Source: Durusdinium trenchii
Taxonomy: Eukaryota; Sar; Dinophyceae; Suessiales; Symbiodiniaceae
Length of the DNA: 64,000 nucleotides
Assembly: GCA_963970005.1 (NCBI GenBank)
Contig: CAXAMN010015224.1
Span: 969,553 to 1,033,552, forward strand
Reading direction: 5' to 3'
The first letter of the stretch is position 1, and each line of letters opens with the position of its first letter. Shown here in pieces: positions 38,136-51,130 of the stretch. The translations under genes and the position numbers were made by a program. The notes under the pieces are model-generated. The model was given only the letters and a program-made list of their open reading frames with translations. It made no database searches and was not told the DNA's origin.

Positions 38136-39060
38136 CAAAAAGGCTCCAGGCTCCAGGAACACCTGGCAAAAGCTTGGGACACTCCCGTGGTCGCTCGGGA
38201 CAGCTCCCTCTTTGGAAAATGGATACCCCCCGAGCCGTTGCTCCCTAGCAAGAGCCAAATACTGAAATACATGTGAACACACTGGCTCAGTTCAAAACAA
38301 CTGATTTGAAGAGGAATCCTCTTGAAGAATGTTGCATTTCACAATTCATCCACATGACCTGATCAGTAAGGGATCTAGAAAGCGTTGAGAAACGCATTTG
38401 TTAGTGACCATTGTGAACACCCGAGGCAAAGGACTGAATCAAGAGGCAACATTATGTTTTCGGTCGCCCGTCTTCCTAGGTTTGCAACTGTCCAGATTCA
38501 GCTGGTCTAGTTACTAGTTTGATGGAGCCTCTAGTTGGAGTCATACCGTCATACCGATGTTGGTTGGTATCAAATAGGACACTACGCACATTCTATCATG
38601 GATATGTGGCAAAGAGAAGCATATACCATGGTACCACGTGTGTATAATTGTGCAAGAACATTGTTGGACTAGGATGCTGGATTCTTTCGATGTTGTCACG
38701 AGCCACCTCTAAGCAAGAAAGAAACAACCAAGTAGGTAGGGAACCACATCTGCCTGCCATCCGATCTGCCTTCACTGAGGATGCCTTATCTTTTAACCTC
38801 TAGCAAGCAAGCCACTCTAGTCTCTAGCCAAGTTGCAAAAAACAATCATCCAAATCAAATCAAAAAGTGGGCACTCGCAGCTTTTTTTTCTGGAATGTCT
38901 CGCAGTTTCTGCAGTGTGCTTCCGCAGATTGGAACGGCTACCAGCTCGGACCACCTGGTTGCGCCACAGCTCGGACCACCTGTCCACAGCAGCAGGTAGC
39001 CTTCCAATATCCTGTGCCGGAAAGAACCTCTAAGAACCTCTAAGAAAGCAAACCCAGTAC

Positions 39061-39225
39061 CTCCCTCATCTGCAAACCCGATATTGGCAGCCACCAACTG
39101 TAGACCCCCCTCCGTGCCACGTGGCAGTACCTCCCTCCGCGTCGCGATGAACGAAGGGACACATTCGGTAAACACGATGAATTGATGAACCGATTGGGCA
39201 ATTGTGACATGGTCATACATGATCC
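39061..39225 (-). CDS. internal exon, function unknown
   Basis: Between a CTGCAG acceptor followed by G and a GAG-GTACTG donor the minus strand reads MYDHVTIAQSVHQFIVFTEC, then GGLQLVAANIGFADEG. Another frame of the same strand is open for longer (39360-39040), so the choice rests on splice sites and residue pattern only. Confidence 0.35.
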
Positions 39226-40162
39226 CTGCAGATACTTACAGGGTAGCCTCTTCCTCCCACAAGTAAACACACCTCCCCAGAAACTGAAACCCTTGATTTC
39301 TTGCAGTCCTTCTGTACATCTTTGCATCCAATGCAAAATTTGGCTAATACTGATATACACTGCCCGAGATCAACATACTGAACAGTCTCCCGCTCCACGA
39401 ACGTACAAGCCCATCTACCCACCTAAGTTCTATGTTTGGGCAGCAAGTGTGCATCTCAACAACCAAAAAATCAACAGGAACCTCATATCACCCTGGAGCC
39501 TATGTCAACCTGGTGTTTCCCCATAAATTCAGTGTTCACAGGTCCCCTGTGCAGCCCAAAAGCGCGCGGCCCATCTGGAAGACCACCTCCCTCCCGCGTC
39601 GCCGGCGATGGCCGATCGTCTGCCACCTGAGAAGCTGTGCCGTGCAGTCTCTTAGAACCTCAAAAAGTATCACGCATGGCTGTGGGTCAAAACGACGATT
39701 ATGCAATTTATGCCCCAATGCAACCCATGCAAGGTTTGATATGATATGATCCAATGTACTACACTGCACATGAACCCAGCAATGAACACCTATCCATCCA
39801 GCGCCGATTGCACAAACCATCATCTCACAAGCTGGATGGAACTGTAGAGCAAAGATGTCGTTTGTCGACTTATTCTCAAGCCTTCAATGAAACGCCCGGC
39901 TAGCTGCAAGATCACAAAATTGCCACAACTTGTCCCTGCGTGATGGTTGCATGTTTCCCACTTCTGGTTCTTGGACAGCAACATGAACATACTAGTTTTC
40001 TAACCCATATCCACTCTTGGTATCTGGTGGTTGGCTCCTGCGACGGGTCTTCGTTAGCCTCCCGGAACATCGTCAAGCATAACTTGCAGCTAGAAACTAC
40101 TTAGATCCGTCAGTTGCATGAACCCCCTACCAAGGTCCTGCCTTTGGCTGGAACTGGCAAAC

Positions 40163-40340
40163 CTATGTAAAAGCTTTGCATTTGTTGTGCTTTCCAGAGG
40201 TAATGCAGCACATCTTCCATGAACTCAACAGCAGTTGAAAAGAGGGACAGTTCAAATGATCCGATCAAGCCTGTATCTCCACTCATGTTTGAAAGACCAT
40301 CAAAGGGGTCCGGTATCTCTCCAAATGAGAGGACCCACGG
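40163..40340 (-). CDS. internal exon, function unknown
   Basis: The minus strand reads FGEIPDPFDGLSNMSGD, then FELSLFSTAVEFMEDVLHYL and KAQQMQSFYI, leaving at a TAG-GTTTGC donor. The second half is a clear amphipathic helix with aromatic residues. The 5' boundary is not fixed. Unrecognised. Confidence 0.4.
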
Positions 40341-43336
40341 ACATCCAAGCACCAGCCGAACGGGCTTTGGTGGCCTATTTCGGGACACACCCTATTTCGG
40401 GACACGCTCCTCGCGTCGAACGCGTCGGTCTCGATCGTCGGATCGTCGGCAAGAGGCCACTCTTGGTATGGTAAGGGCACGGTCTTCTTGGTGTCCCGCG
40501 ACATGACGGCATCCGATCGTTAGCGCGTTGAGAGATCAGTGCTGGAATGGCAAGAGTTCTGTGGTCTCATCGTGCGTGGAGAGCTCGCTCTGTGGGTGGG
40601 GTAGTCTTTTAGGGGGGGTCGTGACGTTCACCCTGTGATTGGTTTGAGTCTATGCTTTTGTTCTGGGGTAGACTGAGTAACATGCTTTCTTGGCATGCGA
40701 AAACTGATATTGGGCATGTCGTAGCGGAACAACCCCCGTAAACTACGTGTGATGTGTTGGGAGGCTGGAGGATTCTTCAGCTGGGGTATGAGGGTAGTAA
40801 GGTCCCTCTTGATGTTAGCACACTAAGGGCCATTCGCAAGTTTGGTTGGAACCCTCTCATGCAGGGAATATGACAAAGCCTTCAGCGGCGCCATCACCAA
40901 GCTTGCTGTCGAGTCTACTTGTGCTCATTGACTTCCACCCTCCGGAACCATGGGACCCATTGAAGTGTCCCATTTGCCAGTTCAACTTTGGCTCTCCAAG
41001 GTAGAAAGGGCTAGAAACAAACCAAGGATATCCGAGGAACTAGAGTTGACAGTGGTCTAAGGAAGCACATGTGTACTAGTGTCTTTTGGATTGGAGGAGC
41101 AAATCCGTTCTATTTAAAGTCACTCCATCGCGGCTGAGCATGGCAAGATTGGAACCCCCCTGGAAACTCATGGATTTCTGGGCCGCATCTGTCCTGGAGC
41201 CAAGGCAAGCATGGATACCGTGCAGGCCCACCACACTCGCACCCTTGTGCGTTTGGGGTTTCACACCTCATTACCAGTCCGGAGATTGTGGGTAAAAGCT
41301 CCAGGAATCCTGTACCTCCCAAGATTCCAACCAAACTCATTCATTTAGAATAAACGAATGGGCCGTCCTTCAGATCCGAAAACCATTTGAGTTCATGTTG
41401 CTTGAAATAAGTCAGACCCAAACGATCCATTGCGGCGTGTGGACAATAGCAAACCATCACCCAAAAGACAGCACCGGTCAGTGCTGGCCATCACCGGTCA
41501 GTGACTCACGCCAGTTTCAGTGCCCCCCAAATAGCTAAGCCCTTTTACCACCCGGTTTGCTCGCTGTGATGTCATGTTTTCGTAGAGAAACCACTCCCCT
41601 CACAGCGAGCAAGTTCTGTTATCTACCCAGGTTCGAGCCACCGAGGTAAGTCAAGCAAATCATGACTGGTTGGTGCTTTCTTGAAACATATGAGTCAGTG
41701 GGTTCAGGGAGGACAAATCATCCCAGTTGAACAGCTTGACGATACACATCGATACACATATCCTGACTGGTGCTTAGTAGGGAATAAGGGATGTTTCGCC
41801 CCCAACAGAGATTCTTTTGGATCCAGCCACCCTCATTCCCTGCGAGTCGCACCAGTCAATATCATATCCAAAACATCTCCAAAACCACCAAGCCCAGCGA
41901 TCTACTGTACTGTCGTGCTCGCACCAAGCGAGCCGTGTGCTTACGTGCGAGCCGCCAAGGGCAAAACGTCATAGCTCACAGGTGCTTCCTGCGAGGGAGA
42001 AGCGGTGAAGGGAGAAACCATGAACATTTCACATCTCTTTGTGGTGTCGTTGGCAGTATCAAACCCACACCGTAAAAAGAGAGGAACATAATACAGCAAC
42101 ACATGAAACAACAGAACCAGCTTTCCTACGAACCCTACCAGCCATCTCTCCCCGCGGACACCCCCAAAAACGAACAAACAACCAATTGCATGCACGCGTC
42201 CTTCACGCAACCCTGGCGTCGTTCGCTTCAATTCCGGTGTTGCAGTGGGGAAAAATGTCGACATCACGTCGACATCGTCTCGTGAGGAATCTCATTCAGG
42301 AGGTCCTTCCTTCCGGCCCACCTTGATGCTGAAGGACAAAACATATTTATGTGTTCGATTCCCAAACAAAACGTCCGGTCACAGGACAAACCTGAAGACC
42401 ACCTGAAAAACAAACAACACGGTCTGGCCGGGGGGCTCTACCATCTGAAGTAGGATATTTGTTGTTGATTTCCGCAAAATGCAGAACATGTAAGAAAATA
42501 CAGAGCTACAAAGTCTTAAAACCATAAGTGCAACAAAAGTAACAAAATCTATCATTCACATTGACTTGTCTCATTGTGGATTGCGTCCAATGACAAAGCA
42601 AGGATTTCCGGAGAATGCCAGGGAGGCCGTAGCACTGCTGCGACCCGCTCAGCTGCAACTCGTTGAGTTTTCCTGTGCTTCAGATTCTCTCCATCTGGCG
42701 TTTCTTCTCTTAATATACCAGGCGAGTCGCAAAGCACACATCACTCCACGTGAAAAAGAGAAGGAGATACGCACAACACGCCAAATGGCCCAAATGCTCC
42801 ATTTTTGGAGAGACCAAGTATCTCCACTATCCTTACGGTGAGGCTCAGAAGTTCCAGCTGCAACAGTTTTCCACATTGGATCCGTCAAACCGAAAACACT
42901 AGCCGTCCTGACTCAAGGCTGCGGACAGCAAGGCCTGGCCCGGTTTCGGGCATGGGCCCCGGTTGTTTGGGCCGGAGGTTCGTTTGGGCCTGGTATTTTG
43001 TTGGAATTCCAGGTTGAGAACGAAAGGAGTGCATTACGTAAGAACATGTAAGAACTGTAACTATATATCTTTGTATGTTGTCTTCTCGGCTTTGAAGGCG
43101 TCGTTGTGGTTTTGGTGTGGTATGCGGATTTGATAGCAGTTCACAGTGTCACAGGTTGTTCTAAGACCAAAATTATTTGTTATATATATATATATATATT
43201 CTCACCTTCACTCAGACCCAAGAAGCAGTCCCTCCGCAGGCCTCTCCAAAAAATTCAGGAATCAAAGCGGTGTCTGATGCCGAGGTGCATTCGGGAGATG
43301 CTCAGTCATCTCTTGCAATTTCGATCAAAATCGAGG
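40341..43336. other. no firm gene
   Basis: Holds the 13-bp inverted repeat and an AT tract. At 42552-42840 both strands are open with protein-like stretches, and the direction cannot be decided. Confidence 0.4.
41557..41612. repeat. perfect 13-bp inverted repeat, 30-nt loop
   Basis: Arms ttgctcgctgtga and tcacagcgagcaa. Just upstream, caccggtcagtg is repeated twice (about 41469-41505). Confidence 0.75.
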
Positions 43337-46300
43337 CTAGCGCGTGCAAATGAAAGCCGTCGGTAGCTTCCACATAGCCTGTTCCAGCAAGAAATTGTTG
43401 GACAAAATCTCCTTGTGCTCTTCGCCTTTCAAGAGAGCCAACAATGCGGCCGAGTCGAAAGCCCATAATGCAAGCCTACCATCTGCCATCTTGATGACCT
43501 TCGACATAGCAGGTCATTGTGAGATCCGCCAGGACCTCGGAAAAGTTGTACCGATTGGTCTCCAAATACTCGCCAACGTTTGGAAAATGAAAGGTCAAGA
43601 CATACTGTTCAGTCGTGTCAGGATCCTCAACGATAGCAGCGGCAAAGGGAGTCACACGTCCAACGGCAATTTCTTCCTCATCTCCAGATCCCGGCACCTG
43701 AACCACAGTCGCTGCGGAAACAATGGCAATTGTGCAGAGATTCTCCCGTTTCACAGTCTGCTCAAGAACAGACTTCTTGGAGCAAATCCGGACCACGTGT
43801 TTGATAAGGGAAATAGAAGCTGAGGTGTGGTGGATGGTTGCCGGCATGTTTGACACCAAATACCTTTTTTTGTCAAAGAGGAGATGATCATGTTCATGCT
43901 CTCAGGAAAGGCCTCATTCGTGGTGTCAATGCGTTTTGCTTGTTCAGAGTGACCGTACATGAACAGAATGTCCTCTTCAAAGGTGCGAGAGCGATTGCTT
44001 CTTAGAGCCCGATACAATGAAGAGTGTTTTCAAAATGTCTCGTACTTGACACACATCTTCCTGAGTTTATCCATGATCTCGTCCGGTGAATTGCTTCATC
44101 TTTGCATTCAAACATGCTGTTTTTGCCTCCATCAGCTTCGAGATAGACTCGAGCGACAAATTCTCGATGGGGCTGAGTGCAATATGGGATGCAAGAAAAG
44201 AAAGCATCACAGGCCTAGGCTGCACCTTGCCCAGGTTGAGAGATGCATCTGAGTTCGAAGCATTCGCCTCGCCCTCTCCTGAAGCTACGGGCCTCTCATC
44301 ATCAGCTTGTCCGAGGATCCTCGGATTGAGATTCCTTTTCATCATTTCGTAAAAACTGAACCTTTCTCCATCGTCCTTTGATGGTTGTGCGTCACTTTTG
44401 GGCTACGGAGCTTCAGTGGCCCTCAATTCCGACAAGTAGCCCGATTCCCTCGATCGGCCGACTGTTTTTTTCACAACAGCCTCTTCCTCTTCCTCATCAC
44501 TCTCGCTTTTCGGTTCAAATGCATTGTCGGCTTGTTCCGCGGCCAGCTTTGCTTCCATGAGCTTTTCTGATATCGTCTTCTCTCGCTTCTGTTCCTTCTC
44601 TTCTCTCTTATCATCTCTTGCGGCCGCTTTGCTTTTCGGCTTGTGCTTCTTTTTCTCTTTTTCCTCCCCGATCATTGCCAAAGCCTTGGCCGGGTCTTTC
44701 GACCTCAGCAATTCCCCAATCTTGTCCGCCGGGAGTGAATCCGAGAGCATGGAAACTTCGCCTAAGAAGTTCATAGCAGTCTCCTTCGTTTTGAACTGAT
44801 TCAAGAGAGACAGTGTCTCTTCCAAAGAAGCCGTTGAGATTCCAAGGGTGATCATCTCAGATCTCAACTTAGAAATTTCCTTTTCTCCTGAGAAATGAAG
44901 AGAACTCGATCCCTTATCGCTTTTCTCCGCTGATGTCTTCGAACCTGCCGCCAAGCCCTTCTCAGGATTCTTGAAAATTGCAGCAGAATTTTTGACTGCC
45001 TTTCCAGATTGAGGAGCCTCGACATCTTCCTCGATGCCCTTACCTTTCACTGCCTCTGCTTTTTTCTTCGCTTTTACCTTGGCACCTTTTGAATCGGCCT
45101 CCTCTCGTCTCCTTCTTTTCTGCCATCTTTTCTCCTGTTAGGTCTGATCCGGCCTTTTCTGTCTTGCTCTCAGCTTCTGCAAATTTGACTGTAGGCCTCG
45201 CAGGTGCTGTTTCTTTCATCTTGGCCTCGATGAAAGACGCATAGACAGATGTTACAAGATCCTGGAACTCCTCTGATTCACCGGCTTCCTTAGCCACACA
45301 CAAGGATTCATGCAGGAATGCGCTCACAAGTGCCCCTGCAACCTGATCATCGTCAGCTGAAATGCTGCGAATCTCAACCAGGTGCTTTTCACAGCAGTTT
45401 TTGCATGGCTTGAGGCTCGTCCATGACTCTGGATGTTCGAGCTGTTTTCCCGCGCTGTCGTAGCGAAGCCCAAAAGCATACACTGCACAGAATGGCTTGT
45501 TTGCCAAATGAGGCATGGATCCAGGTGAGTTGAAAAAAACCGTTCTAAAATCATTATCCTAGGTTGAAATCACAGCAATTCCAAGCGGTGGCCATCATGT
45601 ACCCAACATGCGCTCATGTATATGGTTGTATGTTGTGTATGCCCTTTTAACAGCTGCGTTCTTACTTACAGAGTCCAATGGTTCCAAATGTGAAGCTGAA
45701 AGTAGCCATCCTCTTGCACACAGAAACAAATTGCCAAGACTATACACCCTGGAAAGCACTTGGACAAGTGGTCAAAGTTGCAAAGGGGTCTAGCGCGGAT
45801 CTAGCGCGCTTCCCTGCCAGTGCATGAGGCCACCAAACGTCTGTGATCAAGAACTCGTCTTCTCGTCTCTCAAACAGTTACTCCCTTTCAAACAGTTGCT
45901 GCCTCTTTCAGCGCGCGCTGCCTTTCAAACAGTTGCTGCTCTTGTGCCTGTGCGGGTGTGTGTGTGTGTGTATGTGCACCAATGAGTGACCGTTACAATC
46001 AGCTCTTGTTTGTTAATCTTGTTTAAGTTACCTAAGTACTTGATCCTAGCGCCAAACCTAGCGCGAACCTAGCGCAACCCTGCGTTTTGCTAGCGCGACG
46101 AGGCCAGAATACCAAGCGGTGGCCAAGCGATTTCTGAACCTCTGGGAACATTCCTTACTTAATACATATTCCCGTTTTTTTTCGACTCAGGTGGAGGTGT
46201 GTCCCAGGCGACAGGAACCACCCTTCTGTTGCTCAGAATCGCCAAGAAATCAGTGTAAGATTCAAGACGTGGCAGCATGGCCTCAATTCTGGATGCCATC

Positions 46301-47395
46301 GCTAGCGACACTCCGTCTCCACTTTCTAATTTCGAGCCCGATGTCTGGGCAATGACGTCATAATTTTTTGGAGACCCATCTCCCTTTTGCAGGCTATGAT
46401 GTACACAGATGACCCCGAATACATTCATGATGTCGATGATTGTGGCAGCCTTAGTGGTGGTGCAACAAGTCGGCACGCTCCCGCCCACTGTCGATCCCCA
46501 GTGAAGAAGGCCAAGGGCAATTTTGTAGCCGCTGTCCATCTTCGGGGTAGCAATCCCTAATGCTGCGTAAGATGTTGATCGGTTGGCTCCTACCTTCATT
46601 GCAAGATAATCCGCCACTTCAGTCTCGGTGAGGCGATCATCCGGAATTTGCCTCTCCCCTAGGCCGATGTTGGATGATCCTGAGATTCTGGCAAAGAGTC
46701 TCAGCACAAACTTCAATTTGCTCTCGAGACTTTTCTTTAGGTCGGTGTCTGGTAGCTCTGTGACAGACCCAAAAATAGTCCGCCACAATTGTCAAAGCAT
46801 AGATGAGGGTTGACCCATCAGCGTTCTCGAGCGTAAGCCTTCGATCAGAGAGCTTTGCTTTTCCAGCCTTCTTTGAATTCCTCACAGCTCCAGTCATTGT
46901 CTTGAAGATCATTTGCTCCACGTTCTTGGGCAATGACAAATATTTGGTCACTGCGGCGAAAGTTGACAGAAAGCTGCAAGCGTGGGAGATGAAATCTGAA
47001 GTGACAGGGAGAAGTCGGTCTCCAGATACTCTCGAGATGAGTGTTAGGGTTATAGCCCCTGCTGATTCTTCCCTTGCTGCGCTCGCGGCAGCTCTTTTCA
47101 GAGCGCTCTGATCCTCACACACGGAAGATAGGGCTTCCATCAAAGATAGGGTCATTGCTTTTTCAACATGATCCGCAGAAGGATTCGTCTCTCCAGTGGT
47201 GATCAAGGTCAACGATGGAGCTCCCAATGATGACTGCCTTGTTCCGCAAGTGCTTATGACCAGTTCTGAGAAAGCCTCCTCTTTCGGAACCATCACCACT
47301 GTTTTGACATCTGATCTTCCTTCCGTCATCTCTGCTTTCGCTTTTGAGATGTCAAATTTTCTGAGCCAATCACTTGAGCCAGTGTTAAATATATT
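43337..47395 (-). pseudogene. long unidentified coding relic with one intron
   Basis: About 4 kb of minus-strand protein-like sequence in one direction. Part 1 (47395-46189) has helical, Ser/Ala-rich sequence. After an intron, part 2 (45558-44067) has a Cys segment (KPCKNCCEKH) and a very charged Lys/Glu middle (EEKEKKKHK, SDEEEEE). Part 3 ends at 43337 (LPTAFICTR). The 5' end stops at an AT microsatellite with no start codon, so it is truncated. Frame breaks lie at A5 46771-46775, T4 45116-45119, about 44090, T7 43865-43871 and CC 43498-43499. In-frame stops are TAG 44403-44405 and TGA 44030-44032. I recognise no family. A dispersed dinoflagellate gene family or an endogenised viral gene are both possible; the sequence does not decide. 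Confidence 0.6.
45559..46188 (-). other. GA-AG intron of the relic, with internal direct repeats
   Basis: Coding frames on either side join in phase if 630 bp is removed. The exon end is TPPP; the intron begins GAGTCG and ends AACCTAG; the next exon begins GATAATGAT. A 14-bp direct repeat (ccaagcggtggcca) lies near both ends, at 46112-46125 and 45581-45594. The motif ctagcgc recurs near both ends (45790-45809, 46045-46096). Three copies of tcaaacagtt lie at 45869-45935 and a GT run at about 45955-45971. Confidence 0.5.
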
Positions 47396-47631
47396 TTACA
47401 TACTTATACATACATATATATAATATATGTATATACATGGTACCCCCTAAAAAAAACCTATGTTCACCTCACTTTTGCTGGTATTTGCAATATTTTGTGT
47501 CTTTTTTTGGTTGCCTTTTGGTCCTTAGTTTTTTGGGGTACTATATTTGTGCACGTAGGTTGCATGACTTGTTTGTCCACTTTGGAAGGAATGCATTCAG
47601 AATGCGTTCAATGCATTCAGAATGCATTCTT

Positions 47632-47850
47632 GATCAAAACCAAGATCCAAGATTCCCACAAGACTCCTGGCTAAAATCTTGGAAAAACCAAGATCCAAGA
47701 TCCAAGATTCCCACAAGACTCCTGGCTAAAATCTTGGAAATACCAAGATCCAAGATCCAAGATTCCCACAAGACTCCTGGCTAAAATCTTGGAAATACCA
47801 AGATCCAACATCCAAGATTCCCACAAGACTCCTGGCTAAAATCTTGGATC
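47632..47850. repeat. tandem array of 55-bp hairpin units, about 4 copies
   Basis: The mark agactcctgg recurs at 47661, 47716, 47771 and 47826 (period 55). Each unit begins with ccaagat repeats and ends with atcttgg, so every unit can fold back on itself. Confidence 0.85.
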
Positions 47851-48080
47851 TTGGTATTGGGCAGGATGTTCCCAAATCCAAGATTTTCCACAAGACTTCT
47901 GTGCAAATCTTGGATCTTGGATCTTGGTTTTGGGCAGGATGTTCCCAAATCCAAGATTTTCCACAAGACTTCTGTGCAAGTCTTGGATCTTGGATCTTGG
48001 TATTGGGCAGGATGTTCCCAAATCCAAGATTTTCCACAAGACTTCTGTGCAAATCTTGGATCTTGGATCTTGGTTTTGGG
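47838..48080. repeat. tandem array of 73-bp hairpin units, about 3 copies
   Basis: The mark agacttctgtgc recurs at 47893, 47966 and 48039 (period 73). Units carry ccaagat and atcttggatcttgg arms related to the neighbouring 55-bp array, plus a gggcaggatgttccc block. Confidence 0.85.
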
Positions 48081-48159
48081 AAGGAATGCATTCTCTGGCA
48101 CTCTGGTAGTGACAATATTGCACTACGTACATTTTGATCCTGGAACATTACTGATTACC

Positions 48160-49400
48160 GACATTTGTTCCTCATTCAATTCTAATTAACAACTAACTCA
48201 ACTCTAATTTACTTCCATGAATTTTAGTGCACATGCAATTTAACTAAATTCTAAGTCAATTCTTATTCCAATTTAAAATCACGTGTATTTCTATTTAAAT
48301 TTCTAAGTTGAGTCTAATTGAAATCTAATTGAACTTTAAATGGATTCTAATTTTAGTATGTGACATAGTTCTATTTTAAGCCTAAGTTGAGCCTAATTGA
48401 ATTCTAATTTAAGTCTATTTAGCTTAACTTCATTGTATAGACAAATTCTAATTCAGTGTTTATTCTAATTTATTCATTTCTATGTTAATTCTAATTATGT
48501 TTGGCTATTTTACAAACAATGATCCTAATTGAACTTTATACAATTGAAATCAAATTGAGATTGCAAATTAGATCTAGTTCGATTCTAATTGAACTTAGAT
48601 TCCAATCAATTTAATTCTAGGTCAATACTGTTCTACTAACCAAGCTCTAGGTAAAACAACTCTAATTCAATTCTACCTTAGTTCTAAGTCAATTTCAATT
48701 TAAGTAATGGATTCTTATTCAATGTTTTTCATTCAACTCTAATTTAGTTCCAGTCTACTTCTAATGTAGTTCTACATCATTCTATTTTGGGTTCAATTGT
48801 AACTTTGACTCGTCCAATTTACTGGTAATTAATTTCTAATGTTAATGCCTTTTACAGTTCAGATTCAATTGTTTTACACATCTAATTTACACTATTGTCA
48901 TTGCAAATTAGGTTTGGTTTCTATTTCTATATGTCTAATTTCATCCTATGAATTCTAATTCAATTTTGGTGTCATTCTAGAGAGTGGGTGTTGCTGGTGG
49001 TGAATTTAATTCATTTAAGAAAGCAAATGCTTCTATATTGGAAGAACTACATAAAATCTCTCATGTTCAAAGTAACACCACTTCTCTAGAAGTAAATTCA
49101 CTCAAAGTAAAACTAAATTGAACAAGAATACACTATTAGAATTGAATCTGACTTGTATAGCAATGAAGTTAGAATTAGCTTGAAATCAGCTTAAAATTAG
49201 GCTTGCATTGAATCCCAAGTAAATTAGAATCTATAGTGATAGACATTTGAATCAAAATAGAATTTACAATAATTGAAATAGATTCAACTTTGAATTTGAA
49301 TATACAAAGTAGAGTAGAGTTGAATAGATTGGAATTTAAATTTACTTAGAATTAAACTGGAATGTAATTATTTAGGGTTTGCAATTCTTTGCCTTCTGAT
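48160..49400. repeat. AT-rich degenerate repeat block with polarity flip
   Basis: On the + strand 48170-48985 is filled with variants of attctaatt; 49085-49380 is filled with the complement, aattagaat. The switch lies around 48990-49080 in a non-repetitive stretch (gagagtgggtgttgctgg). No gene is seen. Similar sequence occurs at 5910-5965. Confidence 0.75.
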
Positions 49401-51130
49401 TATGATGTACTTGCTCAACTGCATTCAATAAGAGCAGTACAATTCACACCCTAAAACAAGACATATGGTTTTGCATGGGGGTTGCAATGAATTAGATTAC
49501 TCCATCCAAGAACTGTTTAGTAAGAACATAACCTTATGGATTTAGACATTTGTGTAGTACATAGTTAAATGAACAAATACGCTTACCAACTGCACACCAG
49601 CACTCAGAAACATAGTTTGTTTTTTGGGGGGGCAAGCATATATATATATATATATGCACCGTAATATGCGTTTTCAGGTCAACAGTGTTTCCGCAAATCA
49701 TCATAGTAACCATTGTCTTATCTTGGTGCCAATGTTCAAGACAAGTTGCATGTGTACACACCTGCCTTGTGTTGACTCTTGAAATTGCTTCTTCAAGTGT
49801 TTGATGTGTCTTTCATATTTAGTTAAAGTACAATTGTGCAAGCGACCCTGTTTAACTAGCCAATCAAAGCTTGGCAAGAAATGCGGGAAACTGTTGGCAA
49901 ATTGATGCAAAGTGGTAGATGTGTTCTTTATGAAACATGATGGATATACAAACTGTCAAATACACTGGGAAGGACACCCTTCCTTACAAACCCTGTAAAT
50001 GCCCACAGGCAAAAGTAAGAGTCGACGACAAGCAAACCGCAGTTAGCCGAAATTGCGATCTGTTGTGACATCGTGATACAATGTCATACAGCTATATATA
50101 CACCCCCAAATAGATACAGTAGAACAATGGATCCCCACTAAACATATAGTGGACACCGTTTCGATGTTTCTGTTTATGTTTGATAATAAGGTTCACTTCG
50201 CTCCCTGACGAGCCAGGTATTCCTGATACCCAAATGTATTCCTCAATGCCTCATGAACCTCATGCCTGGTAAATGTTTCCTATGCAATTCACGTTGGACC
50301 CCAGCTCTGATTAGAAGAAACACATCACATTGTTTTACCAGTTGCCCCTGCGACGGCAGTTCCGTGCCTCCGAGGTATCCTTCTCATCCAAGGCGAAGCC
50401 AGCCTGTGGCGAACTAATGAGCTCACATTGAACTAATGTGGCTTCAAATTCATCCCTATGGATCCACAATGATCCGCATACCCTGTGAGAAGGTAAAAAC
50501 ACTTGCCTGCTGGGCTTGCAGGGTTCACGTGCCTGAGAAAGTCTGTGGATCCCTATGGGCAAAAACAAACACTAGGCCCGAGCCATGCATTTGGCACAAA
50601 TCCCAACTGATGACTTGTGTCTGGTCCTCAGTTCCAGACATAAAGTGCCTCAAATGCTTGTGAAAATGCCTCTGGTGTAGGGCCATTCAGCTCCTTGATG
50701 TTTGGCATCCAAAAACCACTTATAGAGCTACTTCACGAACCCAATACTGAGGCCAAGCTTGAGGACTCATTTTGGACTCCACTGAGACAAACGGAGGTTT
50801 ATGAGGCATCTGATGACAGACTGGCACCCAGCCACTCAGCCACAAGACCACGTTAGGATCATGGAAGACAGGGGGAACAGACTGAGTTCAACATCATCTT
50901 ATCCGGATTTAGAAGAAAGAATCACCCGGAAGACATGGAAGACCACCCGGTTCGGATCCTTTGGAAAAGACCGAGTTTCTGATTCGATGATGATTTGCCA
51001 GGCCACGGTGATCCGGACGCTCAGCTGCCGGCCCAGACCCCGAGAGCCCCCGAGAGGTGAAACACATGGACCCGGTCGAAACAGGACATGAAATTGACAC
51101 CCAACACATGGATGAAAGTGAATCAACCAC
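49401..51130. other. no gene supported
   Basis: An AT tract at 49637-49655; otherwise only short open frames without splice support. Confidence 0.45.

Noticed and set aside
46159..47395. Naming the relic as a viral nucleoprotein
   Set aside because: The arrangement of parts made this tempting, but no motif supports it and an intron lies between the parts.
47640..48148. Open frames or a CRISPR-like reading of the 55/73-bp arrays
   Set aside because: Units are near-identical throughout with no distinct spacers, and the frames arise from low complexity; the context is eukaryotic.
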